Shown: piece by piece, positions 1 to 13,135 of the stretch
How the letters are laid out: every line of letters starts with the position of its first letter
How positions within the stretch are numbered: position 1 is the stretch's first letter
NCBI GenBank assembly: GCA_007844125.1
Contig: CM017556.1
Location: forward strand, 75,413,618 to 75,477,617
Length of the DNA: 64,000 bases
Source of the DNA: Sinonovacula constricta
Taxonomy: Eukaryota > Mollusca > Bivalvia > Cardiida > Solecurtidae
Direction: 5' to 3'
The notes under the pieces: generated by a model
What the model was told of the DNA's origin: nothing
Database searches by the model: none
What the model saw: the letters and a program-made list of their open reading frames with translations, nothing else
Translations under genes and position numbers: made by a program

Positions 1-1272
1 TTTTACGCTCAATATAGTTTACTTTATATAACCGAAACCGGAACTACCCAAAGAAGCGCCACCTTGTTCAAGGGAGATAAATACGTAGCGAAATCAAGGA
101 TAACTCCGTATATCGGTAGGACCCCATTATGAAGTGCGCGTACCAGGCGCATGGATATTTGTTTTGGGCGGTGTCGCTTAATCACCATTCCGAGTTATAA
201 GAAAGCTGGATTTCGGGGAGCACACATGATGTTCCATTTTCTGTTGTTTAGTCTATATTTCTATTATTTCTTTTGTAAGATTTTTGATTATTTGTCGGTC
301 AATTTTTTTCGGTTAATAATTGATCTTTAAATATATCTACCCGTGAACTGTCTCAAACAATTTATGTCTCATGAGAGAAGTTTGAAGCTGTTCTTGAGAG
401 TGGTGCCTCTCACGGAATGCATTTTTTTTATGTTGATGATAGTGTAGCAGTCAATAAGCAGGATATCACAGTTGTTCTGTATGACCCGTTTCAGGGAAAA
501 GAACGACTGTTCCGCATTTTTGATAGTCTAGCTTGCGAAAAGAAAGTGTAGCTTGCAATATTAAAAAAGTAGCATGCATTAATAGGAATTCGCAGCCGTT
601 TTAACAAAAGTAACGAATTCTGCTGATGTTAACAACACAGCTTGTAATTACTGATGTAGCATTCGGTCTAGTTCCCATCGTAATTAAAGTTTGTAAATTT
701 CAAATATAAATGTAATAAATCGACAGAATCAAAATTCTAAAATCTGTAGCACTTTTATTATCCTCCCTGCTAAATAATAAATACATGTAGTCAACTGTAC
801 TACTTCCGTTATTGTTTGTAGATATAAATTCTTCCTCATATCTATCTACCATTCTACCATTCGCAATAAAAAGGGAAGTGGTTTAACATAAGTCTTATAA
901 TCCTAATCCTAATGTTACTTAGTAGCTGCAATAACAACACGGTCAGCCATTCCATTTATGAATATGCACTCTCAAACTATAATCGGCAATAAGCTGTATT
1001 TGCCCGCTTTTAATGCATTGATGTGTACAAAACTTGTATGTTTGTGTACACATTCGTATTACAAAATGCTTGTTGATTCATCATTATGGTGTTCGTTTAT
1101 AAGAAATAAACTAGTTTATCGTTTTCTGTTTTCTGGGTCGTCATCAATGCCTCTACATTTGCTTCCTATTCTCGTTTTCGTCATAAACACATATTCGACG
1201 AATGTGTACCCAAAAGTGACGCCACAGTCTTGAATGTATTTGTAACATAAAGGACGCAACAGACCCGAGTTA
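1..1272. other. Intergenic, no gene seen
   Basis: No exon or RNA gene could be supported here. Open frames are short and have no recognisable domain or splice logic. The stretch around 430-690 resembles 56050-56640 (shared phrases such as AGTGTAGCAGTCAATAA and GCTGATGT..GCTTGTAATT), so part of it is an old interspersed repeat. Confidence 0.6.
430..690 (+). repeat. Old interspersed repeat, copy 1 of 2
   Basis: This piece shares a colinear series of short matches with 56050-56640 on the same strand: TAGTGTAGCAGTCAATAA, then TAGCTTGCAAT, AGAATTCGC-type and GCCGTTT matches, then GCTGATGT, GCTTGTAATT and GATGTAGCA. The matches are interrupted by small indels, so both copies are old. No coding content or terminal repeats were seen. 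The family is not recognised. Confidence 0.45.
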
Positions 1273-1278
1273 TTTATT
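1273..1278 (-). terminator. Polyadenylation signal AATAAA
   Basis: Read on the minus strand, AATAAA lies about 80 bases past the stop codon of the carboxylesterase-like gene. That is a normal position for its polyadenylation signal, since it allows a short 3' UTR. The cleavage site itself cannot be seen. Confidence 0.5.
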
Positions 1279-1357
1279 TACGGAATTGAAAATAACAAAA
1301 CAAAAAAAAAAAACAGCAACAAAAACACAAACAGACTGGGTGTGTAAATGTATTTGA

Positions 1358-4300
1358 TTAGTTAATCCATGAATATGAAAAGAATCCATTGGTCAGCCAG
1401 AACTGACATTCGGCTCTGTGGTATCCAGAAGACATTGTTGTAGTCTCGGACAGTAACGCCGTTGTTTCGGGGTAGCTGTGCCAGGTGGCGCTAGCTGGAC
1501 TTCCGGTTTTGATAAAGTGCGTCACCTCCTGCCGAATGTTTTGAATCCATTTGTGATCTTTATCAGTAAGATTATACCCTAGAATATCCATCTTGCCAAA
1601 GAATGCAAGGTTATCTATTCCATGGAAAGAGTACCTGGATGGAAACGGTGAGTCATATGCATGGACTTCCATGGGAGGCATAAATGTGGCGACGTATCGG
1701 TATACGGGCGACTGAAATGAAGACGCCGCTATCTGTGTTAGATAGTCGGTTCCACAGCCTACTCTAACGTCTGTAATCATGCTGGACAGCTGGTACTGTG
1801 GTGTTGACGTGTTGACCGGATACAGTGTCAGCGCCATGTTGGCCACCAGGTCGCCAAATGGTGTCAGGGCGGACCGCACGTGGTTCTCATACGTTTTGTC
1901 AGCCCACGTCCAGTTTTGCGACTCAACCGGGACCATATAGAAGTCAGCTTCTTGTGCCGTTGACCCTGAAAAAGTTTTAAAATCTCACTAGTTGTTACTA
2001 CTGGCTGTTAATTGTAATACAATTATACTCACAAATCATAATTAATACGAATGAAGCCATTGTAAGTCAAATTAAAAGTTTCGATTTCACATTTTTTTCA
2101 ATTTAGTTTGAGGGACCTACAATGGAGCTGAAGACGTCAGAACATGCATATTTGCAACAAAATATGGCCAGACAAAATCGTAAGACTATATAAACCACAC
2201 TACCTCCAAAAATGATGCCATATTTGGTTGATAACTGTATGATGGGACAACCAGGCTTACTACAGGCACAGTGTTTATGCATGCTTTTTAGATTAAACAT
2301 GTTGTATTATACTTGTTTTAAATAAGTGTAAAACCAAAACTATGATTTCGAAATAAATATAAATTCTCAGAAAATACATATAATATGAAACATACCTATC
2401 AAAACTGGTACATCTATGGCAAGACCTCTTGCCCAAGCTTCAAGGGGACTGTACTCTAGCACATAACCTGTAAAACACACCTGAAATTCACCTGCTGTTT
2501 CGTTAAAAGCGCCATGGACAAAGTTTTGTGTCGGTACATGGCACATAGAAGCATACATTTAAATGCTTACGTCACTTGTCAAGCCAATCAGTGTATAGTT
2601 TCTGACTGGAGTATACACATTATTCAAATTCGCCCAACCCAAGAATGACACAATGTTTAAAAGAACCACATATTCGCCAATATATAGTAATATGATGTAA
2701 TATTTTATTCAATTACTTGTTGTGAATCAAGACAGATAGGCATTGAAAATGAAAAAGCAAATAATTTTACAAAAGAAGGCAATTAAATGGCACAACCAGT
2801 GCAGCCAGGCAACCCCCCCCCCCCCCCCCCCCCCCCGGTGATACCACATCTATTACGCGGGACCATCTACGACTCCAGTCTGTTATGAGATATTTCAGAA
2901 GCAGACTGTCTATTTTCATTGATTGCATGTATTCGGATATATTTCTCAAATACAAGTAAAAGAAAGTAGGACAAAGATTGTACCATACTGCTTCAAGATC
3001 TCGAATACGATACATGCCATGTATTCCCAGGGATATATATAATATAAACCTCTTCTGCCCAACAAAAAACGCAACACTGATAGCAAATAATATGAGCATG
3101 ATTGTGTACGCTGTCAAAGAAAGAGAAGAAACTATTATTTCCAATAATTTCTGGGAACACTGTAAATGTGGCATCACCGATGTTTATATGTGTATTTCCA
3201 TTTTAGTAGTTGTTTTTTCCATTTCTCTAACTATTCTTAATATGTTTTCTCAAATTGTTTTGAGATACCCCCACACTTCTGACTACTTCTTGTTTTCTTT
3301 TTTGTTGTTGAATTGTTTCTTTTTGAATTGTTTTCAAAATTCTTCAGTTCCATTCTCTGGTTGTTTTGCTTTTTTCCACTCTACTTTGAAATTGACTACT
3401 TTGTTTTATGTCAGTTAGTAATTTGGTTGATTTTGGGAAAGTGATGCTCTTCATTTGCAAATATATGAATGTACATTTGTGAATGGCGTGCCTTGATGCG
3501 CCAGGTATGCCACTCAAACACAGTATTACCAACTGTGGTGGCCAAATCGGCTTAATACATTTATATTAAGTGTTACCATCAACAATCGCTAAAGCTCCAT
3601 CAAAGAGGCCCCTATTCGGTAAGCCAGTCAGGTCAGCTGACTGCCAGTACGGATAGACGTCCCAAGGGACACTGTTGAGGACCTGTTCCATGGACAGTGA
3701 ATATAGACACTGAACATCTTGACAACCACTTCTCTGGACAAACACCAGGTTGTCTCTGAACGCGTCGTCTCTGGTTTTGTTTAGGATCGGCGAGCCACTT
3801 AGAAGCCAAGCTCGGTGGAACAGTCCATGACAAAGAGGAGAGGCCAGGAGTGCAAACACGGACGTAGCCCCGGAACTTTGTCCGTAAACTGTGACCTGAC
3901 ATTAACAGAGCTTAAGTAAGAATGTTGAAAGAACGGTTTCTTGATACTGTATAAACATAGCATTGAAAATGGTATTAACGTGAATACTACAATCTCAACA
4001 TTAAATTCAAAACAGGAACTTTAAAAAACTAACACAGATTATTTTTTCGAACTTTTACCTGTTGTGAATCTCCACCAAACCGTTCAATATTTCGCTGGAC
4101 CCATCTCAGAGCCTCAATTTGATCCATTATGCCATAATTTCCTGAGGTGTTTGTGTCAGTTTCGTTAGCTAGCCAGTCGAGTGCTAGAAATCCAAAGGCG
4201 TTTAGTCGATAATTTAGACTAACATGAACCATATTCATATCTACTGCAAGTTTTACCGTGGGAGCATATCCAATATCGTCTTGGCTGCCACTTCCTCCCA

Positions 4301-4709
4301 CCAGCGACCCGCCGTGAATAAAGACCATCACTGCAAGCTTAGCTGATCTGTTTATATTTGGTGTCCAAACATTAACATACAAACAGTCTTCACTTCCCGA
4401 TATCTCTTGTTTAGAGGTTCTTTGTGCACATATATTGCGAAAGTGAGTAGCATCCAGTGTACCTTTCCAGCAGTTCCCGTTAGAATGGGCCAATGGGACA
4501 GGTTGTTTCCATCGTAGGTCATTTACTGGAGGGCTGGCAAAGGGGATGCCTTTAAAAACAAATCCATCGTCGGTAAGGTCATGATGCCCCAGTACAGGCC
4601 CGCAGTCTGTCTCTACAGTTGGTCTATTTTGTTGATCCAAAATAAATGAGTCTAGTCTTCTACAAATAAACGAACATATCACAATAATGTTTATAGGCCG
4701 AAACGACAT
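1358..4709 (-). CDS. Carboxylesterase / cholinesterase-like, secreted
   Basis: Four coding exons (minus strand): 4709-4059, 3895-3577, 2467-2396, 1965-1358, with GT-AG junctions of phase 0, 1 and 1. They total 1650 nt and encode 549 aa, the usual length of a type-B carboxylesterase. Features seen: a short hydrophobic N-terminus (about residues 8-17) that may be a signal peptide; the oxyanion-hole motif HGGSLVGG; the family signature SEDCLYVNVW; the nucleophile elbow GQSSG with Ser224 just after the first intron; Glu353 in the IGSTAQEADF segment after the third intron; and His462 in SFHGIDNL. The alpha/beta-hydrolase triad is therefore complete and the product should hydrolyse esters, probably outside the cell. 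There is no C-terminal membrane segment, so it is unlikely to be a neuroligin. The substrate is not predictable; acetylcholinesterase identity is not supported by any specific residue I could check. Confidence 0.92.
2813..2836. repeat. Poly-C tract in esterase intron
   Basis: A run of 24 C lies in the second intron (2468-3576) of the esterase gene, so the transcript carries a G run there. Such runs are unstable and can form G-quadruplexes. A reading frame across it encodes only a spurious polyglycine. Confidence 0.9.
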
Positions 4710-4939
4710 GTTTGTTACCGAAACAACAAATGACCTTTGTTATCGTTTGTCAGTCTTCTGTCAAACCAGGTTAACTTATTTCTTATCTTTCAGGCATAGT
4801 AATGAATGTATTAGTATGAGTGTAGAGAATGTGATAATGCATTTAGTGTATGTATGAGTTCATTCAAATTGTTGAGACCTTTGATTTTGTTAATCTTATA
4901 TAGAACATGATCATATATTGCAGGATGACTAATGCCTTA

Positions 4940-5170
4940 TTAAACGTTTTTATATACTACATATAATTTTGAAAACGCCTTCTTGTTTTGTAGGAGCTTA
5001 AGTCTAGTTGCACCAATATTTGCAGTTATAAATTGATCATAATGCACCATCTCTCTCGTGTTATAAAGTTTACTACAGGCGTCAGAATTGGAACTGATGA
5101 TCTTAATGTCCGGAAATGTAATGCAGACAAAAAGCAGTATAAAAACACATCTGTTGTCAAGGGTGCACAT
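4940..5170 (-). CDS. Hypothetical small secreted protein (weak)
   Basis: An ATG-initiated open frame of 76 aa lies 230 bases upstream of the esterase start on the same strand. It begins MCTLDNRCVFILLFVCITF, which resembles a signal peptide with a strongly hydrophobic core, followed by a polar remainder with one more cysteine. Codon use is less AT-biased than in random frames nearby. No family is recognised, and there is no clear poly(A) signal or splice site. It may be a chance frame, a small secreted peptide gene, or part of a 5' region. Confidence 0.2.
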   Translation of the reverse strand: MCTLDNRCVFILLFVCITFPDIKIISSNSDACSKLYNTREMVHYDQFITANIGATRLKLLQNKKAFSKLYVVYKNV

Positions 5171-5600
5171 GCGGTTTCCATAGCAATACCAATCTCTTGT
5201 CTAAATTAAGTGTCACTGCATTTTATAAAAAAATGTTACGTAAGAAACATAAAGCTTCACAATCATCCATTCAAGTAATTATGGACATCGACATTTTAGA
5301 ACATGTGTGCCCTGACATAAGTTAATGCCAATACTTGTATTGTCACCGTTAAAGCTTTTCATTTTATTCACTTGCATAAAGCGCATTCTTTGAGCGACGT
5401 CGTGGGTGTCGCACATCCACGAACACGATCTTTCTTGTAAGAGTTTGATACAGAAGAACGATAGTCATGAACGATTTTTCTCATCATTAAATAAGAGTAT
5501 TGATACAATATGCCACTCGGAACTCCTCGGGTAATTCCGTCAACGTAATCACCTCGGAAGTAATGCTGTCGCCGCCATGTTGACGAACTACATCCAAAAT

Positions 5601-5971
5601 GGCAATCGTGCCTACTCGGCGATCTCCGGCAAGCTTCGGATATAGACATCACCGAAGCGTGATCCGAGTGCATGCAGGGTAATAACTGGTATATTACGCT
5701 TTTACCAAATATTGTTGGTAATATACATACAGTATCAACTAAGTTAAAAAGTATTCTTCAACGATGCAATCTGCTCTTCTTTCAAGGAGTGTTGAATCTC
5801 CATAATATCTATAGCGTACTGCATGCACTTTGAAAAGTCAGCCATCTTTGTTAACATAATGCAATGAGAAGTTATTCGCCGGGGCAAATCACCAACTGGT
5901 GTATTCCTACAATTACATCCGAGGCGATGTATCCGAAGCTTGTCGGAGATCGCCGAGTAGATACGATTGAC
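5601..5971. repeat. Foldback repeat with 42-nt inverted arms
   Basis: The arms at 5601-5642 and 5930-5971 are inverted copies with about 38 of 42 bases matching; the core is CTACTCGGCGATCTCCG followed by AAGCTTCGGATA. The 287-base interior has no open frame of note. The structure fits a non-autonomous foldback or MITE-like element. Further Cs and Gs outside the left arm (5510-5600) may belong to the same element. No target duplication was found. Confidence 0.6.
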
Positions 5972-8083
5972 AATATGCATGATATATAACACAATTCTGG
6001 CGTACAAACTTCTAATATTTGCGCACTTATTTTGTTGTGATTAATTCAGAAAACCGACAAGGTCTACAGTAATAATGAACATTGTATACTTTATATTAGT
6101 GGTTTATTGTAAACAGTTGTTAGATTTTAATAGTTCTATATCTTTTAAAGTATTCTTATACATTAATACTGCAATGTTTGATTAAGATGGACGATGCCTA
6201 AAATGTAGGTCAAGCATACTTCTAACTATCAATGGAAGACAGATTGCCTGCAAATTGTGGCACTGTTAATTAAGTGAGCAAAAATAGCCGAAAAGCTGGA
6301 TTCTGCGTAAACATGAAAAAGACAAACGGGTACAAATGTACATAAAACAACATATATTTTTAAATACCTTCGCATATGTTATACACAAAATACATTGATC
6401 ATTTCAAGTATTTGCTATTATATCTGAACAAAAACAACAACAGAAAGTCTGCACTATATCTCATACTTATAAAAACACAAAGTATACACACGTGCATATA
6501 GGTCTAATACTGCATTTCACTGCAATCCCAAGTCAGAGACTAGCAATCACTACCAGCAAATTGATTGGTCGTTCAAGTAATATGTCAACAGTTTGAATCC
6601 ATTGGTCTATGGACATTATGGAGTCATACAACGCATGCTTTTCAAGCGCCCCTTGATCATTCTACAGCCGGTCAAAAATGACATTTATTATCGAAGTGCA
6701 GACATATTATGCATAAAGGTACAGCAGTGTATCGTAACACATTGATCGGAACATATCTACTGCTTGCCTCCAATTACACACTCGGTAAAATAGAAAGTTT
6801 TATTGCAAGGCAAGACATACAATATTCATAAATACCATGACACACTGGGGCATGCTGCTGATTTATTCATGCATGTAGTTCTGCACATTTCTTTTTCATT
6901 TGGAAACAAATCGGTAGGTTTGATTTTACTGGAATTTTAGATTAGTGTGTTCTTTACTATTTATATACAAACAAAGCCATTGAAATGAAATATGTCATAA
7001 AAACTGCGTATATGTGAACAGTTTGGCTTTATCCAGATAAATGCACCCTTAGCTTAGTACAATCTCTTAATTCTTGGCTTACACCTGTCTGCAAAGATAT
7101 CTAGATGTATTTTATGAGTTTCTCTAGCAAAAAAATGCAACTTCAGGCCAGTCAAAATGTGTAAAGTATACCAACGATCCAAGTACATAAACAATATCTG
7201 TACACTGTATACTATCTGTACTTTACCGGTAATTTGGAACCATTACAAACAACATTTGGACATTTGCTTTTCGAAGACATATTCACATAACGGACAGTTC
7301 ATCGATATAATTAACATTATCAGGGACTCTTTGTTATGTTTCCTAAGAAAACACGTGGTGTACCAACGATAATTATTTATAAACAATAGTTACTTTTTAA
7401 TTAATCAGCAACTATTATTTAATTAGCTTGCGCGTGCTAATACTTTTACTAGTAACTCTGTGTGTGTTGATACCAAATATCCCATTTGTCTGAGAGTCAG
7501 TACAGAATTTTTTATTATGTCATGGCATTTCCCAAAGATTTGTATTGCCAATGATCTCTCGAAACACCTTTTCAATTTCTACAAATAAGTCACTACGCGT
7601 TTGCGGATACCGCCAAATTAGTGTATGTATAATCGATATTGCTCGCCTCCAGGTAGAGAGGCCACAGGTCAGTAGACAGCTACATATCAAAACCGTTAAA
7701 ATGGTTGTGTTATAGCTGCCTTGCTTACGTTCAAGGAAATATAAGGATCGTTCTGGATAATATGACTGAGTGCGGAATCAGGAGTTCACGGCATGATAAA
7801 CACAGTGAAAGCGTTATTCTTGTCGAACAATCCTGAGATAACAAATCCTCTGGTAATTTGTTATTCTCAAAGTAAAAAGAACGCATGCGTCCTGGGTTTG
7901 TTTTATTTGTTATAATTAAATATTGCACACACAGACTATGTTCTTGTTTTTTTGTTATCTCTTCCTCAGAAACTACCCAACAGGCGTATCCCAACTTTCC
8001 TGTCCAGTCCAAGGTGGATGATCGAGTTTAACGGAAAGTGACGGAGAGTGCCGATATGTTCGATATTGACTAGACACTGGCAG

Positions 8084-8217
8084 TCAGGTAGCACGTAGGT
8101 CTGCTGCTGTAGCCGATCCCATTGTCTTGGTGACTTCTGCTATCACACCTGAGCCAAGCAAGACGTTCGCATGCCACCACTGACAGTCGATCGATGTAGA
8201 GTAGGCTCTCGTCTTAC
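8084..8217 (-). CDS. Candidate terminal exon, gene unknown
   Basis: On the minus strand an acceptor-like TATATTTGCAG at 8228-8218 is followed by an open frame encoding about 44 residues to a TGA at 8086-8084. The frame includes YSTSIDCQWWHANVLLGSGV and has non-AT-biased codons. The peptide looks coding-like but matches no family I recognise, and no partner exon was identified. The same AG|GTAAGA could instead be read as a donor. It is recorded as a weak candidate only. Confidence 0.2.
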
Positions 8218-8988
8218 CTGCAAATATAGTTGAAAGTTTAACCTGCTATGGAACTGGTGCAACAATGGAAAAAACAAAGAAAAGTAAGTTCTTGCTTTTG
8301 ATCTTTGTTGATACAGTTAAGTGAGTTTCTTATTATATGTGTATTGGCATTTGGTATTTAAGCAGCAGTACACTGTTTTTATAACAGCAGGTATATGTCT
8401 GACAATATACCCGGGAAGGTAGTAACGTTGCACATTTAGATTACTTTTATTTCCAAGTCAGATTATTGAAATATCTCCTGAAACAATTATTTTAAAATGG
8501 AAGAGTAAATCATCTGTTACAGAGCAATATTACAGAGCAAGTATCATTAGAAGCCTTTAAAATGCAACATAATTTTCCAGCAGTCTACTTTTTCATTTAC
8601 ATGTATATAGAAAGTATGCATCAATAATAATCTTTTTTTTTAATGAACATGGATTAACAAGTTTCACTTTTATTCTTTGTGAAAATATATGGTAAAATTT
8701 CTTTATTAGCTTAAACAACGGGGCAACTAACATGGTTGACATACTGTCAAAAAAAGAAAGAAAAAAAAAAGTCGTATGACGAACTAAAATACAATAATAA
8801 ACGTAACACTTGGAAGATTTAATGCTAAAGTTCAAGTGGAAATAAGGAAAATAGCTTGAGTATTGGTATGGCTTGCCGATTAAGGTATTTACACTATCAA
8901 GTACATGAATACTGTTAAAGCGTGTTTCTATTTGGCACATTATACATATTTTATGAATCCATAAACAAACATAATCAATGCCTCTCAT

Positions 8989-11900
8989 ATGGCGTCTTGG
9001 CGTATACTTCAGCATCCAGCAAGACCATCGTGCGTTGCTGGCTGTTCAAAATACCGGAAGTTAACTGTAGCCACGTGCTGTCTCCTAGCAGTCGCCATTT
9101 TGATCTACTTGGATATTGATCTTATGTTGCCTCCAGGTAAATATATCACTTCATTTCAAAAACTAACAAGATGTATTCACTTATGGATTGGTGCACAAAC
9201 TACATGTATGTATGTATATATATCAGTTTTAAACTAAAAGCAAAACTCCACAATTCGGAATATAAATAAGATTTCAACATTTTAAATAAATATAAAGGCG
9301 TGCCTTTCGTGGATATTGTTACAATAAGTACAGCTCCATAAGTTAAAAAATGACAACGACATTGCAGACAACTTTTATAGCATGGTCAGACTATTGCTGA
9401 TTATGCGTCATTAAAATCAACAAATCGTAGGTTTGCAGAAAAACAAACTATTTTATACCATTTTATATGAATAAGCACATGGTCTTAACAGTGAAAAATC
9501 ACATCCGCTATCTCCATTTGGAACTCTTCACCATATTATTAAAAGGCAAACACTATGAAACCCCTGAATGCAATTACTCTGTAACTATAATACAGATTCA
9601 CCGCTAGAACTGTATCAGCACATGTCTTTGCGCGCCATACGTTCCTTATCCATCTCCGGATTACGTTATGATATATTTATTTAAAACAATTATTCTTCAA
9701 CCCCGATTCCAAAAAAAAATGTGTACATTATATCAATCATCCGAAATGAGGAACATTATCTCTCATGCCAACGCTAGATAATATAAAGGACTGAACTGTT
9801 TTCTGTCACGAGCAAACATCACCTGTTAATCTGCATACTTCTCCAAACCTGCTGTCCATTATAAACAAACAAAAGACATTAAAACACAGAGCGCTCCGTA
9901 ACATAGCAAAGCCACACAATAAGACAAGGTGTCGGATATAGACAACTCATCTCTCTTCTCTTAAACCAACTTTACCAATGTATGCTATATTCCGTTAAGA
10001 GGGAGTTTAAAACTCATCTAAACAATCTGTCCTTTTATTTCTACGCTTTGTGAAACAAACTGTGTACATAGACAATAAATTGATTACAAAATATGTTTAA
10101 AACTTAAGTGACAATGTTCTTGCCAACATCATGATTATTATGTGCATTCCACAGACATGTCGAAGAAAATGGGATTGTCAGATTTTAAGTCTCCGCTGTA
10201 CAGCAACGAATCGCAACCAGGAATGCAGAACTCCCCCGAAGACCAGTCACCGAAAGCTCTTGACAGACCCCCCTTGGTACAATGGCGCCATATTGACCAT
10301 GCTGGAGTCCCTGGTCGGCAGCAAAATCCTGTCCCAGATGTAGATATACAGTCCAGCAACAAGAAGATTCTCCTAGTTGTGGCATACATGCGTACTGGTT
10401 CTACTCTGACAGCAAAGTTGTTTGAGCAGGTTCCGGGAGCTTTTTTCAGCTTCGAACCTCTACGGGCTGTTCACGAGGAGTTTTCCAGATCTACCGGCAG
10501 TGTCACACTCCACTACCCCAATAACATAAAACGGTAGGTTTAGTTAATTAATGGTTGTGTATACAACAGGACCTAAACTTATAAAAGTCAACGGGTGTGG
10601 TGGGGTTAGCTATTTTCGGGCATTTGTCAGTTTTATTAGTTTCGATGATCTGACAAAACGTCAGATTAAAACTAAGTTTTACAACCTGTTTTGCCCATGC
10701 CTTATACATCTTGTCCTTTTCTCTTGTATGATGTCCATTTCATCATTCGAATCGTTTTTATTGTTCAACATCGTTAGACTTTTAAGTATCCTGTTGATAA
10801 AATGGTTGTATTCGTATTCATTTTCTGAAATGGGAATTTATAGAATAACAGTAGAACTCGATGTTAAATGTATATTATTTAGTGCAAGACAACCGTCCCT
10901 TCTAAACATATGCAACTACCAATCGGAACGCCTCGGATAATTCACTAATCATCTCTTGGATACACAACTCCGCTTTCAATATTGTGGACATAAACTGGAG
11001 GTTAAGGGTCAAATCGCAATAGCACATCGAAACGTTACCGGTGTGAGGAGTGTGGCGAAAGTGGTGGTTACTTGACACGCTTTACTGGATGTTGTATTTC
11101 TACGCGCTGCAGATTTATCCAGTCAATGTACACGAAGTGTTTCATTTTGTGCATCTAGTTTGAACAGGCTGGGTGTGTTAACATTTGATGTTTTTGTAAT
11201 TGGATTTAAACTATGTGATTCTGCCATTCGTTTCAAATCATATCATGAAAATACATGTATGTAGAACTATTTTTGTCGTGCTAGGAGCAGTTCAACTTTG
11301 GAGTTCTCAGACGTTTTGAAATTCTAAACGCTGATATAACACTTCAAATTTTAGAAAAGAAATGAAGCTGCTATTTGCAACTTCTGCAAAACCAAATGGT
11401 AAAAGTGTCTAGATGACAATGATGTTTTATTGGTTAGCCAAGACAGGCTGTTTATTGACACGTTACATGATGCTTTGACTAACTTTCTAGTGTGAATGTT
11501 TTTTCTTGATTGTTTTATCATTTCATGCTTGAGTTACACGTGGAACCGCTTATTCAGTACAAAGTGAACGACAGTTCTGGGTTAATACAAGATTTGGAAT
11601 ATTATTTTTTCAATATTGCCTCGTCTACGTTCTTAAAGCATCATTTTGTTTATTTTGTTCTGCTACTTCTTTTAGTTCTCGTTTGCTTGAATGAATGATC
11701 AGCATTTATCTTACAAGTTGTATGTATAAAATATCTCATTAAGCTTTTTATAAATCTTTTATTGTTAATTTTTGAAACTGTTACAATCCCGACACATTAA
11801 ATGCTTCATCTTCCTGTGTATTGTTATCTCTACTATTTACGCAACATTTCTGGGTTTTAATTGATAGTAGAAAGTCTTTAATTTTTAAATCTTTCCCTAA

Positions 11901-13135
11901 AAAGCATCCTTTGCACTCTGAAAGCAACCATGTCTGCAACGTTCGCTCATTTCTAATACAAACAAACGGATTATCAATAGTACCTACATGCAGTACATGT
12001 CTTAAAAAAGGAATGTATTTCGGGAAATGCTGAAATAAAATAGGATCGTTTACTCGTTATGATTTTCTGTTCTTTTCATTTACCATGCTTGTTTTACCAA
12101 GGCCAAGAAATCTGTTGTCAGTTTAAATGTTAATTGTCGACGTTCCCATTTTTGTTGTTGTTGCTGTTTTTTTTCTGGCTGAATGTGTCACTCTTAAACA
12201 GTGGCCCGAGGACAGCCTTAGATGGTTAGGATCAATGATAGTCTTGGCTATTTTGGAATGCTTATAGCACCTTGTGTTATTCTCGTATTGTTTATTCCAG
12301 GACTTACAAGAACTCGGACATGCACAAGGTGTATGTGCAGGAAATATCTAGCTGGCTGACCTGTAACCTGGAAAGTCTCAGCATACCAACACTCACAGAT
12401 GAGTTCCTCAGCATTTTCTCGCGAAGTCTTAAACCATATTACACGTGTGTCAAACAACAGTCATTCGCCCATCTCCGGGGCCACTACAGCAGGATGAATA
12501 TCAACAATCGGTTACTGACAACCTGCTTGGCAAATGCCAAAGCAGCATGTCGCCGGTCGAATCTACTTGTCATGAAGTATATTCGTCTGCCGATGCATAT
12601 AGTGGAGATTCTGTTGTCGTTTTTTCCTGGAATGAAGGTTATTCATCTTCACCGCGACCCAAGAGGAATGTTTAATTCCAGATTTAAGCTGAACGTCATA
12701 CGACGTAAAGACCTCTCGAACAGAGTTAACGCCCAGTGTGATGAAATACACGAAGACCTGAAAGTTGCAAAGTCACTAATTAAAAAATACCCTAAACGGC
12801 TAAAAATAGTGAGATATGAAGATATTGCAGGGCATCCAATAGCAATGGCCAAAGAGCTTTTCAGTTTTCTGGATGTGAAGTTTACGGACTCTGTTCAGGA
12901 TTTCGTACGTGGCATGACACAATCATCACGTGATGATTGCAGTTATTGTATAGCCAGGAAGAGTTCGATGCTGACTGCCAACAGGTGGCGGTGGCAGATC
13001 CGGTACAGTGTGGCTAGGTACATCGACAGTGCTTGTAACAGAAGTAATGCCATACTTGGCTACAAGGCATTTAAGACAGAGAAGGACATGAAAGATATGA
13101 CACTGACCTACTTCACCGACCAAATAGGAATATAA
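8989..13135 (+). CDS. Carbohydrate sulfotransferase, Golgi type II membrane
   Basis: Three coding exons: 8989-9136, 10155-10533, 12301-13135, joined by GT-AG introns of phase 1 and 2, giving 453 aa. Topology is that of a Golgi type II enzyme: a short basic cytoplasmic tail, one membrane segment at about residues 25-43 (VATCCLLAVAILIYLDI), then a stem region rich in Ser, Pro and Gln encoded by exon 2. PAPS-binding motifs are present: the 5'-phosphosulfate loop YMRTGSTLTA (about 127-136) and the 3'-phosphate motif HLHRDPRGMFNSR (about 291-303). The C-terminus contains the ANRWRW and LGYKAF elements common in this fold. It should transfer sulfate from PAPS to a sugar on a glycan or proteoglycan. 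Closest in style to the CHST1/CHST3/GlcNAc-6-O group, but acceptor specificity cannot be read from the sequence. The start ATG is the first in this exon; any 5' UTR exon is unknown. Confidence 0.92.

Larger units (their letters stand above)
4710..8083. other. Intergenic spacer
   Basis: Between the esterase and the sulfotransferase no exon of a recognised family was found. The spacer contains the weak 76-aa frame at 4940-5170 and the inverted repeat around 5601-5971. The remainder is AT-rich sequence without visible tandem or dispersed repeats. Confidence 0.5.

Noticed and set aside
2767..3177. 136-aa minus-strand frame with a glycine run
   Set aside because: The glycines come from the poly-C tract inside an esterase intron; no domain or splice support.
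1358..4709. Neuroligin or proven acetylcholinesterase identity
   Set aside because: The triad is complete and there is no C-terminal membrane segment, against neuroligin; no residue specific for acetylcholine binding could be verified.
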